Of a DNA stretch of 64,000 bases, positions 14,861 through 23,284 are shown one piece after another. A model generated the notes under the pieces. That model was not told the origin of the DNA and did not search any database. It worked only from the letters and a program-made list of their open reading frames with translations. The DNA lies in assembly GCA_018818835.1 (NCBI GenBank), contig JAHIRD010000141.1, positions 68,608 through 132,607 on the forward strand, written 5' to 3'. This stretch comes from Pseudomonadota bacterium. Its GTDB lineage: Bacteria; Desulfobacterota; Desulfobacteria; Desulfobacterales; Desulfolunaceae. A program made the position numbers and the translations under genes. How positions within the stretch are numbered: the first letter of the stretch is position 1; each line of letters begins with the position of its first letter.

Positions 14861-16732
14861 TCATGACTTTCCCTGTTTGTCAATAATCTGTGTGAGGCCA
14901 CTGCGGCTGGGCTTTTTACACGAGCAGTTTTCCCGACACTTGTATTGTTTTTCAAGGCTTTGTTTGACATAGCTCCCCGGTGCGTCTTCAATGGCTTTCA
15001 AGGGACCTTTCCCCGGCGTCCGCGGAGTCACACGATCCCCTGCAAAGGCCAGATTCCATTCATGCCAGTTCGGCCACCAGGAGCCCGCCTCACGAGTCGC
15101 GGTTACCAACCATTCGTCAGGATCCTCGGGCAAAAGGTCCGATGATTTGTAACTGTATTTGTTCTTGGACGGTGGATTTGCCACACCGGCAACATGGCCG
15201 GAACCACCCAGTACAAAGCGGGTTGGGCCCGAATGGAGTCGTGCACCCCTATATGCCCCCTTCCAGAGAACGATGTGATCATCTTCTGTGGACAGAAAGT
15301 AGGAGGGCGTCTTGATGTCGGAAATGGAGATGGGGACTCCGTTCATGGAAATACCTTTGGGATCTTTCAGCCGGTTTTCAATATAGGTGTTGTTCAGATA
15401 GAAACTGTACATTCTGGCCGGAAGATTTGTGGAATCGGAATTCCAGTACAGTATGTCAAAAGGTACAGGTTCCTTGCCTTTCAGATAGTTGTTCACGGCA
15501 TAGGACCAGATCAGGTCCGTGGGCCTGAGCATGTTGAATGTCTTGGCCAGATGTCGTCCATCCAGGTAACCCACGTTGTTCACATCCGCGACGATATGTT
15601 CGACCTGTTCCTCGTCCAGAAAAATGCCCAGATCACCAGGATAGGAAAAGTCGATGAGGGTGGCCATGTACGTGAGGGATGCAAAACGGTCTTCACCCTT
15701 TGCCGCCAGATATGCTGCCGTGCATGAAAGAAGGGTCCCACCGGTGCAATATCCAATGGCCGAAACCTTGGGCTGTTTGGTGATTTTTTTGATCACATCA
15801 AGGACGTCAATATGCCCCTCGCACATGTAATCATCGAAGGTTTTATTCGCATGTTGCCGGTTCGGGTTGACCCAGGAGATCATAAATACCGTGTATCCCT
15901 GGTCAACAAGCCACTTGACCAGGGAGCTTGTCTCGTTGATATCCAGGATATAGAATTTATTGATCCAAGGGGGAGAGATAAGGACAGGGGTTGCAAACAC
16001 GTTTTCTGTGGTGGGTGTATACTGAATCAGCTGGACCAGATCATTCTGGAACACCACCTTTCCGGGCGTGGTGGCAAGGTTTTTTCCGACTTCAAAGGAC
16101 TGGGTGGCCGTCATTTTGATGGAGAGACTTCCATCATGGCAATCCACATCATTTAAAAAATTATCCATGCCTTCAAGAATATTTCCCCCACCGGTTTCAA
16201 GGGTGAGTTTTAACAGTTCTGGGTTTGTGGCCAGATAATTGGACGGAGAGGCTGCCTCAAGAAGTTGTTTTGTAAAAAACTCAACCCGTTTTTTCTTTTT
16301 TTCATCAAGGCCTTTTACCTGTGAAACAGCCTGGGTGATATTCCGGGCCGAAATCAGGTAGGAGTCCCGGATAAATTCGAAGAAGGGATTTTTTCCCCAC
16401 TCATCACTTCTGAATCGTTTGTCGGTTAAGGCTTCGGGCACCCCTTCTTCTTCGCTGTCTATGCCCATGAGCTTTCGGCCGAACCGGTCGGATAGCTTCA
16501 ATAGATCACGCATGTATTCCTGCTGGGATGATAAAAGGGTCTGGGTATCACCGGCAAGTTTCATCATCATCTCACCAAAATCGGACATCAGTGAGATGTC
16601 TTTTTTATAATCATGCTCCCGGGGTGATCTGGACAAAGCAGACATCACGGATTTTTGTTTGTCTGAAAATTTAATCATTAATTCGGATAATTTGTTAAGA
16701 TTAAACTCCTGGGTGTCTTTATCTTTGGCCAT
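14861..16732 (-). CDS. phaC: Poly(3-hydroxyalkanoate) synthase, class I-like
   Basis: A 623-residue PHA polymerase that joins 3-hydroxyacyl-CoA units into storage polyester at the granule surface. The lipase-like box is GYCTGG with nucleophile Cys329. Other hallmarks are ATPVLISPPWINKFYILD, SWVNPNRQH, LYWNSDSTNLPA, and GSGHVAGVANPP with the catalytic His. The N-terminal 150 residues are helical and more variable, as in class I enzymes. GGGAGGAAC precedes the ATG. It is followed by the SDR and lies downstream of three phasin genes on the same strand, each phasin apparently with its own stop signal. Confidence 0.9.
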   Translation of the reverse strand: MAKDKDTQEFNLNKLSELMIKFSDKQKSVMSALSRSPREHDYKKDISLMSDFGEMMMKLAGDTQTLLSSQQEYMRDLLKLSDRFGRKLMGIDSEEEGVPEALTDKRFRSDEWGKNPFFEFIRDSYLISARNITQAVSQVKGLDEKKKKRVEFFTKQLLEAASPSNYLATNPELLKLTLETGGGNILEGMDNFLNDVDCHDGSLSIKMTATQSFEVGKNLATTPGKVVFQNDLVQLIQYTPTTENVFATPVLISPPWINKFYILDINETSSLVKWLVDQGYTVFMISWVNPNRQHANKTFDDYMCEGHIDVLDVIKKITKQPKVSAIGYCTGGTLLSCTAAYLAAKGEDRFASLTYMATLIDFSYPGDLGIFLDEEQVEHIVADVNNVGYLDGRHLAKTFNMLRPTDLIWSYAVNNYLKGKEPVPFDILYWNSDSTNLPARMYSFYLNNTYIENRLKDPKGISMNGVPISISDIKTPSYFLSTEDDHIVLWKGAYRGARLHSGPTRFVLGGSGHVAGVANPPSKNKYSYKSSDLLPEDPDEWLVTATREAGSWWPNWHEWNLAFAGDRVTPRTPGKGPLKAIEDAPGSYVKQSLEKQYKCRENCSCKKPSRSGLTQIIDKQGKS

Positions 16733-17060
16733 ACACGTTCCTCCCGTATTCGTAAAGGGACAAAATCAGGGCTGCCTATCCGTAGTGCTGCATGGCATAC
16801 AGGCAAAATAAAGGAGACGCCGAGATTTCAAGCCCTCGTTTTCCAATGATGTGATTGTGAACGTTTAAATAATATTACAAGACGTTGTTACTAACGTTTA
16901 AACAGCTTACCGCAAACACTGTTAAAAACCAAACAGAAAAAATGACATCCTGTTTGTTGATTATTTAGGGGCCGGTGGCTTTGACTAACACACCGGCCCC
17001 GTGATTATCTCATGGAGATCAGCTTTTAAGGCAGGTGTATCGGTATATTTTATGTCTGTC
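16733..17060. other. Gene-free stretch between phaC and the first phasin
   Basis: About 330 nt without a coding frame. It holds a strong hairpin, GGGGCCGGTG (16968-16977) with CACCGGCCCC (16991-17000), which probably ends transcription from the phasin gene at 17061 although no clear T-run follows on either strand. The AT-rich part near 16860-16940 with repeated ACGTTTAAA (two copies) presumably contains the phaC promoter. Confidence 0.4.
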
Positions 17061-17327
17061 CTATGAAGTCATTGAATCCATAAATGATTTAATACGTTCA
17101 TGATTGTTCAGCAACGCGTGTCTGGCGCTTTCCTGTGTGTTTTTGACAAGCTGCAACCAGCTTTTCATCAGGGATTTCCCTTCGTCGGGTATGAGCGAAT
17201 TCTGCTTAAATGCCGTTTCTATGTAACTTTCGGCCTGATTCTGGAGGACCACAAGTGAATTGAATGCATTTTCAAAACCCGCTTTGTTGTAGACCATGAT
17301 ATTCTTGATTATGGGTGTGTGTTTCAT
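17061..17327 (-). CDS. Mini-phasin (PHA granule protein) 1
   Basis: An 88-residue, wholly helical protein with AAGGAT before the ATG. It is homologous to the two proteins encoded at 17444-17707 and 17834-18124: all share an N-terminal FENAFNSL / F..TYNYF / FETIFEA region and a centre of the form xxIPxxGKxLxxxWxxxxxxxxxxxR. Phasins coat PHA granules through amphipathic helices. The size is well below the usual 110-190 residues, but three copies beside phaC make the role likely. Confidence 0.7.
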   Translation of the reverse strand: MKHTPIIKNIMVYNKAGFENAFNSLVVLQNQAESYIETAFKQNSLIPDEGKSLMKSWLQLVKNTQESARHALLNNHERIKSFMDSMTS

Positions 17328-17376
17328 GATTAATATCCTTTATTTCTTGTTGGTTAAATTCCAGCAGGAATCACTA

Positions 17377-17421
17377 AAAAAACCCGAAATTCGTTATTAT
17401 GCGAATCCCGGGTCGTTTTTT
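17377..17421 (-). terminator. Terminator between phasins 1 and 2
   Basis: CCCGAAATTCG and CGAATCCCGGG form an 11-bp stem with two mismatches, flanked by a long A-run on the left and a T-run on the right. It can stop transcription in both directions. On the reverse strand it follows the phasin gene ending at 17444. Confidence 0.65.
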
Positions 17422-17443
17422 ATTTCATGTATCCGCTTTGGAA

Positions 17444-17707
17444 CTATGCGGTGGTGCCAAGATAGGTCTCAATGCCCTGGTATCCTTCGTCGGCGTATTT
17501 TTTCAGCGCTTCTCTTCCGCTACGGGCAGTGTCTGCCCATTGTTTGTAAAGCTCTTTGGCTGGCCCGGGGATAAACGCAGTCCCTTCTACAAAGGCGTTG
17601 ACCTTCTGCTCCGCCTGCTCCTGAATTTTTGTGAAGTAGTTGTATGTTTTTTCAAAGTTTTCCTTTTGAAATCCGACGGCTTTGACGAACAGTTCTTTGG
17701 GTTCCAT
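17444..17707 (-). CDS. Mini-phasin (PHA granule protein) 2
   Basis: An 87-residue helical protein with AAGGAG before the ATG. Core motif: FIPGPAKELYKQW followed by GREALKKYADEGYQGIETYL, aligned with the neighbouring phasins. The N-terminus, FVKAVGFQKENFEKTYNYF, is amphipathic. Individual terminators on both sides suggest it is transcribed from its own promoter, allowing strong granule-protein expression (inference). Confidence 0.7.
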   Translation of the reverse strand: MEPKELFVKAVGFQKENFEKTYNYFTKIQEQAEQKVNAFVEGTAFIPGPAKELYKQWADTARSGREALKKYADEGYQGIETYLGTTA

Positions 17708-17757
17708 GGCGTTTCTCCTTATATGTGTTATGACCGTGTTATTCGTATACTATTTAG

Positions 17758-17826
17758 AAAAACCCGGGGTTGTCGCGATTACCTGCTTTTATTTTTTTCA
17801 ATCCCTTAAAAAAAACCACCCCGGGT
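17758..17826 (-). terminator. Terminator after phasin 3
   Basis: Read on the reverse strand ACCCGGGG (17826-17819) can pair with CCCCGGGT (17769-17762), followed by TTTTT. The loop is long (about 49 nt) and contains its own T-run, so the fold is plausible rather than certain. Confidence 0.45.
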
Positions 17827-17833
17827 ATCTGGT

Positions 17834-18124
17834 TTAAGCAGCTGGAAAAAGTGCTTCAAGGCGCTCATACCCCTTGATTACATTATCCCTCAGGCCTGCT
17901 CTGGCTTTCTTGCCGGCCTCAATCCAGGTTTTTGCAAGGGCCCTGCCCTGCTCAGGAATAAACTCTGCGTGTTCAAGGGCTTGGCCTGTGTAGTCCTCAA
18001 CCTTTGCCTGCACTTTATCAGTCGCTTCAAAAATGGTTTCAAATCCTTTACGGTTATATTCAAAAGCGCGTTTGATAAAATCGTTTTTGTTTGTGTTTGT
18101 TTTGTTCGTATCTGTTTTTTTCAT
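17834..18124 (-). CDS. Mini-phasin (PHA granule protein) 3
   Basis: A 96-residue helical protein. The ATG at 18124 (MKKTDTNKTNTNKNDF) has AAGGAG at ideal spacing; the longer frame to 18184 has none. After a hydrophilic Thr/Asn/Lys lead comes the phasin core, FEYNRKGFETIFEATDKVQA and FIPEQGRALAKTWIEAGKKA. It is the most upstream of the three paralogues and faces the divergent PhaC-like gene at 18552 across a regulatory-looking gap. Confidence 0.7.
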   Translation of the reverse strand: MKKTDTNKTNTNKNDFIKRAFEYNRKGFETIFEATDKVQAKVEDYTGQALEHAEFIPEQGRALAKTWIEAGKKARAGLRDNVIKGYERLEALFPAA

Positions 18125-18292
18125 GTCAAATCTCCTTTGTGTGATGTGTCTTTCTCTTGAACATAAGTTAAGGCAGGAGAGCAAACTGTCAAGAAAATAT
18201 TTTTGCGTTGCAACAATAATTTGTGCGGATGCCGTAAAATTAAATAGTAATAACTATCTTAAATTATTTAGTTTAAGTAAAATAAGACCGTC

Positions 18293-18333
18293 TTAAAAAT
18301 TAATTTATGGTGCGTTGCGTTAAAAATTAATTT
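18293..18333. promoter_or_regulatory. Direct repeat in the divergent phasin / PhaC-like control region
   Basis: TTAAAAATTAATTT occurs at 18293-18306 and again at 18320-18333. The gap 18125-18551 (427 nt) is otherwise gene-free and also contains ATAGTAATAACTAT (palindrome) and TGCGTTGCA near 18204. These are candidate binding sites for a regulator of granule genes; no consensus is matched with confidence. Confidence 0.35.
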
Positions 18334-18551
18334 GCAAAATATGTTTACAAACAGAAAAAAAGGCCATAATTTTATGTTAATCCCTTAAATAAGCATTGCC
18401 TGGCCGTTTTCTGCTTTATGGCATGGCGCCGGTTGGTTTTTAGCTGACTGATGTCTCTGTCCATGAACAGAGATTCCAATTTCCCGTAATGAACCTTTAT
18501 GACCGTTCGTTGGGGGAATGCAGTAACGTTTTTATTTAAAAGGGGGTATGA

Positions 18552-19610
18552 ATGGTTTTTGATTACAAAGAGGTTCTCAAGTATTGTTCCGAGCTGATGA
18601 TCACCGAAAGGCCGGAGTGGATTTCAGAGCATGAGGTCATTGTCGAAGATACGGCCTACAGGATGCTTGGTTTTAACACGGAAAACAGGACGGACAAGGT
18701 GCCGGTGTTGATTATCCCGCCCCAGGCTGGCCATCACTCTTGCATCGCTGACTTTGGTTCTCCTGAACAAAGTCTCGTAAATACATGCATCCGTCAAACA
18801 GAGAACGTTGTCTATGCCCTGGAGTGGAAAAACTCCATGCGTAGAAAAGAAACCATTGATGACATGGTGCTTTACCTGGATGTCTGCGTGGAAAATGCAG
18901 GGGGACGGGCTCATTTGATAGGACTCTGCCAGGGTGGCTGGCTTGCCACAATCTATGCCGCGATTTATCCTGAAAAAGTTGCATCGCTTTTGATTGGTGC
19001 TGCCCCCATTGATTTCAGGGCCGGGAAAAGTAAGGTCCATGATTTTGTGGACCGCATCCCCATGAAAGGCTATGAATGGATGGTCAAGACAGGGGGCGGT
19101 TTTCTGCGGGGTGATGTGATGCTCAGCGGATGGAAACTGACCAGCCCCTATGAACGCTATGTTCAGGATTATGTGAACCTCTGGGAAAGCATCCAGGATG
19201 ATAAAAAACTGGAACGGTCGAAAAAATTCAGAACCTGGTATGAATACACCCAGAATATATCCGGAACGTGGTACTTGCAGGCCGTTCGTGAGTTGTTCAA
19301 GAAAAACAAACTGATCACCGGAAAACTGAGAATCCTTCACAGAAATGTCAATCTCGCGAGGATCAGTTGTCCGGTTGCCATGATTGCCGGTGAAAAAGAT
19401 GATATTACACCCTATGAACAGGTTTATGCCCTTGCTGATTATGTCAGCACGGAAAAGAAGAACATGTTCAAGCGGATCATACCCAAGTCCGGTCATATTG
19501 GCGTATTTATGAGGACAGATTCCCAGCCCCACTGGGCTGATGCTCTGACATTCGTTACTCAGAGGATACCTGAACCGTCAAGGGGTTTGCGGGACGCTGT
19601 TGCTGCCTGA
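18552..19610 (+). CDS. PhaC-like alpha/beta hydrolase with Cys nucleophile
   Basis: A 352-residue alpha/beta-hydrolase related to PHA synthases but much shorter than phaC. The nucleophile elbow is GLCQGGW (Cys126); Asp284 (GEKDDITP) and His315 (KSGHIGVF) complete a Cys-Asp-His triad as in PHA polymerases. The strand VPVLIIPPQAGHHS and the YALEWKNS segment match the synthase family layout. Without the helical N-domain it could be a PhaC-type catalytic subunit, an intracellular depolymerase or an acyltransferase. It is divergent from the phasins and has its own terminator. An AAAAGGGGG tract precedes the start. Confidence 0.7.
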   Translation: MVFDYKEVLKYCSELMITERPEWISEHEVIVEDTAYRMLGFNTENRTDKVPVLIIPPQAGHHSCIADFGSPEQSLVNTCIRQTENVVYALEWKNSMRRKETIDDMVLYLDVCVENAGGRAHLIGLCQGGWLATIYAAIYPEKVASLLIGAAPIDFRAGKSKVHDFVDRIPMKGYEWMVKTGGGFLRGDVMLSGWKLTSPYERYVQDYVNLWESIQDDKKLERSKKFRTWYEYTQNISGTWYLQAVRELFKKNKLITGKLRILHRNVNLARISCPVAMIAGEKDDITPYEQVYALADYVSTEKKNMFKRIIPKSGHIGVFMRTDSQPHWADALTFVTQRIPEPSRGLRDAVAA

Positions 19611-19616
19611 TCAGAC

Positions 19617-19656
19617 AAGGCCGGGTCCACAATTGACTCGTGGCCCGGCCTTTTTT
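19617..19656. terminator. Bidirectional terminator between PhaC-like gene and chemoreceptor
   Basis: AAGGCCGGG(T)CCAC and GTGGCCCGGCCTT form a long GC-rich stem followed by TTTTTTA. It lies between two convergent genes and serves at least the plus-strand gene. Confidence 0.8.
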
Positions 19657-21760
19657 ATAGTTTGAATTTGGAGAGTTGTTCGTTTAATAATTCGGATATG
19701 GACAAGAGGTTTCGGGCACCTTCATCTACCTTTGCACTGTTTTGGGAAATATCGTCGGCCCTTGTATTGACTCCCTCCATTTGTGAGGTAATGACCTGGG
19801 ATGACTCGGAACTCTTGGCCACGCCCTTGTTTACATCAGAAACACCACTGGATACCTGGGCGATATTTTTTGCAATCTCGCGGGTGGTCACGGATTGTTC
19901 TTCCACAGCCCCTGCTATGGAAAAAACGATTTCATTGACCGAGTTGATGACTTGGGAAATATCGCTCATATCATGGACAGTTTCTTCGGTGGAGTTTTGG
20001 ATGCCGTTGATTCTTTCCTTGATTTCCTGGGTGGCTTCTGCTGTTTGACGGGCAAGGGCCTTGATTTCGTTGGCAACCACTGCAAATCCTTTTCCTGCTT
20101 CTCCGGCCCGGGCCGATTCTATGGTGGCGTTCAGGGCAAGGAGATTGATTTGTTCGGAAATTTCTGTGATCACTTCCGTGACTTTGTCGATGTCCTTGGC
20201 TGAAGAGCCCAGTTTGGCAATTTTTTCAGAAGCGTTTTTGGATGTGGTTACGGCACTTTGGGCAATCTGGCGTGCTTCTTCCGATTTTTGGGCAACTTCC
20301 TTGACACTGGCCGCCATTTCATCGGCTGCCATGGATACCTGGTTTACGGTATTTGCTGTCAGGTCGCATCCGGAGGAGACCTCGCTTAGCTCTTGGCTTG
20401 TCACTGAGGCTTGGCCGGACACATGGACAGTGTTCTGCCGAAGTTCGATAATGCCCGTATTCATGTGTCTCGAAAGTTCTGAGAAGTGAAGGGACGAGGC
20501 CCGGACCTCCTGGGATTTTTCCACGATGCTTTTGATGATCAGGTAGAGTTTGTCCGTGAACGTGTTGAATCGGTGAGCAAAATCGCCCACTTCATCTTCG
20601 CTGGTGATGGCAAGACGAGTTGTCAGATCGCCTTCTCCCTCGGCCAGGTCGCGAAGCACATCCGCCGCACGTGTGATGGATTTTGAGGTGGCAAGGACAT
20701 TGGTCAAACCCAGGGTCAGGCCTACTGAAAATCCCACGATGATAAAAAAACCACTCCAGATATAGAATGCATCATATCGGTTCAGACGGTACTTGAGATA
20801 GGATAGTGTTCCGATGATTTCCGTCTTGCCCAAGGGAGCCCATGAGATGACCCGCTCATTGACATTCTCATAAAGAGATCCCGGACTCCCAGAGCCAAAA
20901 CCAGTGGCGAGATCCTTTTGGAGCCCTTCCCAGCGGGGGATATCCAGGGTTTCTCCTTGGGATCCGGCAAGCAACTTTCCGGACGGATCGACGATGAAAA
21001 ACAGCCGATCCGGGTAATCTGCTTCCATGGATTTGATGATGGACGTTTCATTTTTGGTTTGATCTATGGTCGTGAGTTGGTTGACGATGGCTTTTAGAAA
21101 GTGGGCATCCCCATATTTTATTTCTTCAATGGTCTGGTTTACTCCTGTATAAAACCCAGCAAAGCCAAGCCAAATGGCAAGGCCGATGGACAATGCGATA
21201 AAGCAACTCACCAGTTTGGGATAGATATTGATCCGGGTGGCAGTGTACTCAAGGCTTCGTTTGGAAATCTGGCCGACAATATATTCGGTGCTTTTACCCA
21301 TGATCAGGTTGATTGTACCCAGCACCATAAAGGGGCAGGCAATGGCACCGGCCAGGCAGGCTCCCCATATGCTGAATGAGGATATGTTGCCGATGCCATA
21401 AGCCCGATACACAAAAAAATTACAGAGGGCCGCTGCGAATATGAACAGACAGTACATAATGGAAATTCTCAGGGGAAAGGCGCTGTTGTTTTTTGCAAGG
21501 GTGATCAGTTGGTCATCGTTACAGGACGAACCGCCAATGATCTGGGTGAGGACACGTCCCAGTGGCTTGTACATGAGGCTTAGAATGAGGGACTGCATGG
21601 CCAGTAATAAAAGCCAGATAAAGACAGCCCAGATCATAAATGTCACCTTCTGCTCGGGTGTCGTTGACATGCAGTAGAATACTGAGACAATGGGGCCTGC
21701 TGGCTGGACCAGCCACAGGGCAGTCAAAGCCAACAATAAACGGGATAAGGTGTTTTTCAT
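19655..21760 (-). CDS. Methyl-accepting chemotaxis protein
   Basis: A 701-residue transmembrane chemoreceptor from ATG 21760 (a TTG at 21766 is possible). The first 200 residues hold several hydrophobic helices, followed by a periplasmic Cache-like segment (about 210-320, [19 protein letters not shown]), another membrane helix, and a HAMP linker ([22 protein letters not shown]). The C-terminal signalling helix contains the conserved hairpin [20 protein letters not shown] and [11 protein letters not shown]. It signals through CheW/CheA; no chemotaxis genes are adjacent. The extra N-terminal membrane helices are more than the usual two. Confidence 0.85.
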   Translation of the reverse strand: MKNTLSRLLLALTALWLVQPAGPIVSVFYCMSTTPEQKVTFMIWAVFIWLLLLAMQSLILSLMYKPLGRVLTQIIGGSSCNDDQLITLAKNNSAFPLRISIMYCLFIFAAALCNFFVYRAYGIGNISSFSIWGACLAGAIACPFMVLGTINLIMGKSTEYIVGQISKRSLEYTATRINIYPKLVSCFIALSIGLAIWLGFAGFYTGVNQTIEEIKYGDAHFLKAIVNQLTTIDQTKNETSIIKSMEADYPDRLFFIVDPSGKLLAGSQGETLDIPRWEGLQKDLATGFGSGSPGSLYENVNERVISWAPLGKTEIIGTLSYLKYRLNRYDAFYIWSGFFIIVGFSVGLTLGLTNVLATSKSITRAADVLRDLAEGEGDLTTRLAITSEDEVGDFAHRFNTFTDKLYLIIKSIVEKSQEVRASSLHFSELSRHMNTGIIELRQNTVHVSGQASVTSQELSEVSSGCDLTANTVNQVSMAADEMAASVKEVAQKSEEARQIAQSAVTTSKNASEKIAKLGSSAKDIDKVTEVITEISEQINLLALNATIESARAGEAGKGFAVVANEIKALARQTAEATQEIKERINGIQNSTEETVHDMSDISQVINSVNEIVFSIAGAVEEQSVTTREIAKNIAQVSSGVSDVNKGVAKSSESSQVITSQMEGVNTRADDISQNSAKVDEGARNLLSISELLNEQLSKFKL

Positions 21761-21963
21761 AAGCAACCATCCTGTAATGAATTAAAAAACATTTTTGGGG
21801 GGTGGAAATCAACAGAAAATAAAATCGGAAGGTCCGTTTTTTTCATTTTTGGGTAAATTGTTTTTTGAAGTGGTTGATTTTATTGGGACTATTGAAATGT
21901 TTAGTTTTTATTATAGCAGGCGATAAATGAGTTGGCAAGGGGGAAAGTGGGGGGGGGCTGGGG

Positions 21964-22030
21964 TGGACGAACACGGACACACACGGACTGGCACACACGG
22001 ACTGACACGGACGAGCACGAATGTCCGTGT
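21964..22030. repeat. Short degenerate CACGGAC repeat string
   Basis: At least five imperfect copies of (A)CACGGAC(T/A), then GTCCGTGTC in the opposite sense, flanked by G-runs. It lies ten bases after the stop codon of the minus-strand HdrD-like gene. A related GTCCAC string is found at 27826-27892 after another gene of the same operon. Confidence 0.6.
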
Positions 22031-22039
22031 CGGGGGGGG

Positions 22040-23251
22040 TTAGTCCATGATCAGGGCTTCTGCGACGATTTCCCAGAGGTATTTTACGGGGATATCCATG
22101 TTATTCTCGGCCAGGGCTTGTTTGATCTGGCCGTGGCAGCTGTGGCAGGGCAGGACGATCAACTCGGGGTTGACTCGTTTGATCTGCTCGATTTTTTTTC
22201 GGGAATAATGGGAGCGGACCTCCTTATAGGGGGTCAGCATGGTACCGCCGCCTCCACCACAGCAATAGCCGTTGGCGCCAGCCGGATAAAGATCGACCCA
22301 GTTGGAGACGAACTGGGACAGAATCCATCGGGGCTCTTCATAATATCCATGGCCGAATTTTTCTTCGGACTTCCTGCCGTAGTTGCAGGGATCATGGTAG
22401 GCGATTTTCATGGTGAACAGGTTTTTGTCAAGTGTGATTCTGCCCGACGAGATATAGGTGACCAGAAGATCAAACACCGTGAATGCCTTATGCTTTTCGA
22501 AAAACTCAGGAAACCATTTTTCCAACCCTGACCGGGTTGCCATGTATGCGTGTCCTCATTCGGGATACATCAGATGTTCTATTCTGAGGGTATCCATGTG
22601 GTCAACAATGCGCCCCACAATGATCTTCATGGCTTCATCATCGCCGGAGAACAGACCCCAATTCACCCCTTCCCAATTTTCGGATGTCATGGTGAAATCT
22701 TCTTTGGCAGCATGGAAAATTTTCCACCAGTGAACAAGATCTTCGTTTTGGGTGTTGACCAGTTTGTTGTGAAGGGTGTGCAGAAGGCTGGCGCCTTTTT
22801 TGTCAATGGGGGGGACAAAATCCTCAAACCCTTCCTCTTCGGCCATTTCCTCAGCAACATCTCCAATGATGAAGGTGAAATCCTCACCGGGAAGGCCGAT
22901 GTTGTTGCCTGTTTCCAGGCAGAGCTCGACGCCTTTGTGTATCTGGCCGGGTACCTTGTCCCGGTCTACTTGGCCCCTTATATCCCTTATTATGTTGATG
23001 ATATTAATGCCCATGGGGCAGGCATGTTCGCATTTTCCACACATGGTGCATAGCCAGGGAAGCTTGGAGTCGATCAGTTCCTGGTCCCGGTTTTCCAGAA
23101 CCATGCGCACGATCTTGCGCGGATCAAACCCCTCCATGCCCGTGATGGGGCATCCGGCGGAACAGGTACCGCAGGCCATACAGGTCTCAGGTTTTATGCC
23201 CGAGGGTCGAAGGGGGGCATGGGATTTGATTGTGTCAGTGGGTTCATTCAT
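22040..23251 (-). CDS. HdrD/HdrC-like Fe-S oxidoreductase, probable selenoprotein (UGA = Sec)
   Basis: Two consecutive open frames on the reverse strand (23251-22556 and 22543-22040) lie in the same frame, separated only by TGA and four codons. Read through, they give one 403-residue protein with the architecture of HdrD/DsrK-type subunits. Two [4Fe-4S] motifs come first (CMACGTCSAGCP, CTMCGKCEHACP), then the CCG site MYPE-Sec-GHAYMATR, then DPCNYG, GYCCGGGGG and PCHSC. In relatives the UGA position is the Cys of (P/G)ECGHA, a ligand of the catalytic iron-sulfur cluster. The UGA is followed by a SECIS-like hairpin. It is the last gene of the Hdr operon, 33 nt after the double-HdrA gene. Conventional gene callers would report two broken halves. 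Confidence 0.85.
22523..22558 (-). promoter_or_regulatory. In-frame UGA with bacterial SECIS element
   Basis: On the reverse strand the UGA (22558-22556) is followed by 16 nt and then CAACCC-GGUCA-GGGUUG, a perfect 6-bp stem with GGUC in the apical loop (22539-22523). Loop sequence and distance match what SelB recognises in the E. coli fdhF element. Confidence 0.85.
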
Positions 23252-23284
23252 CAGAGTTGTCCTGGTTTATAGAGTTATACCTTC

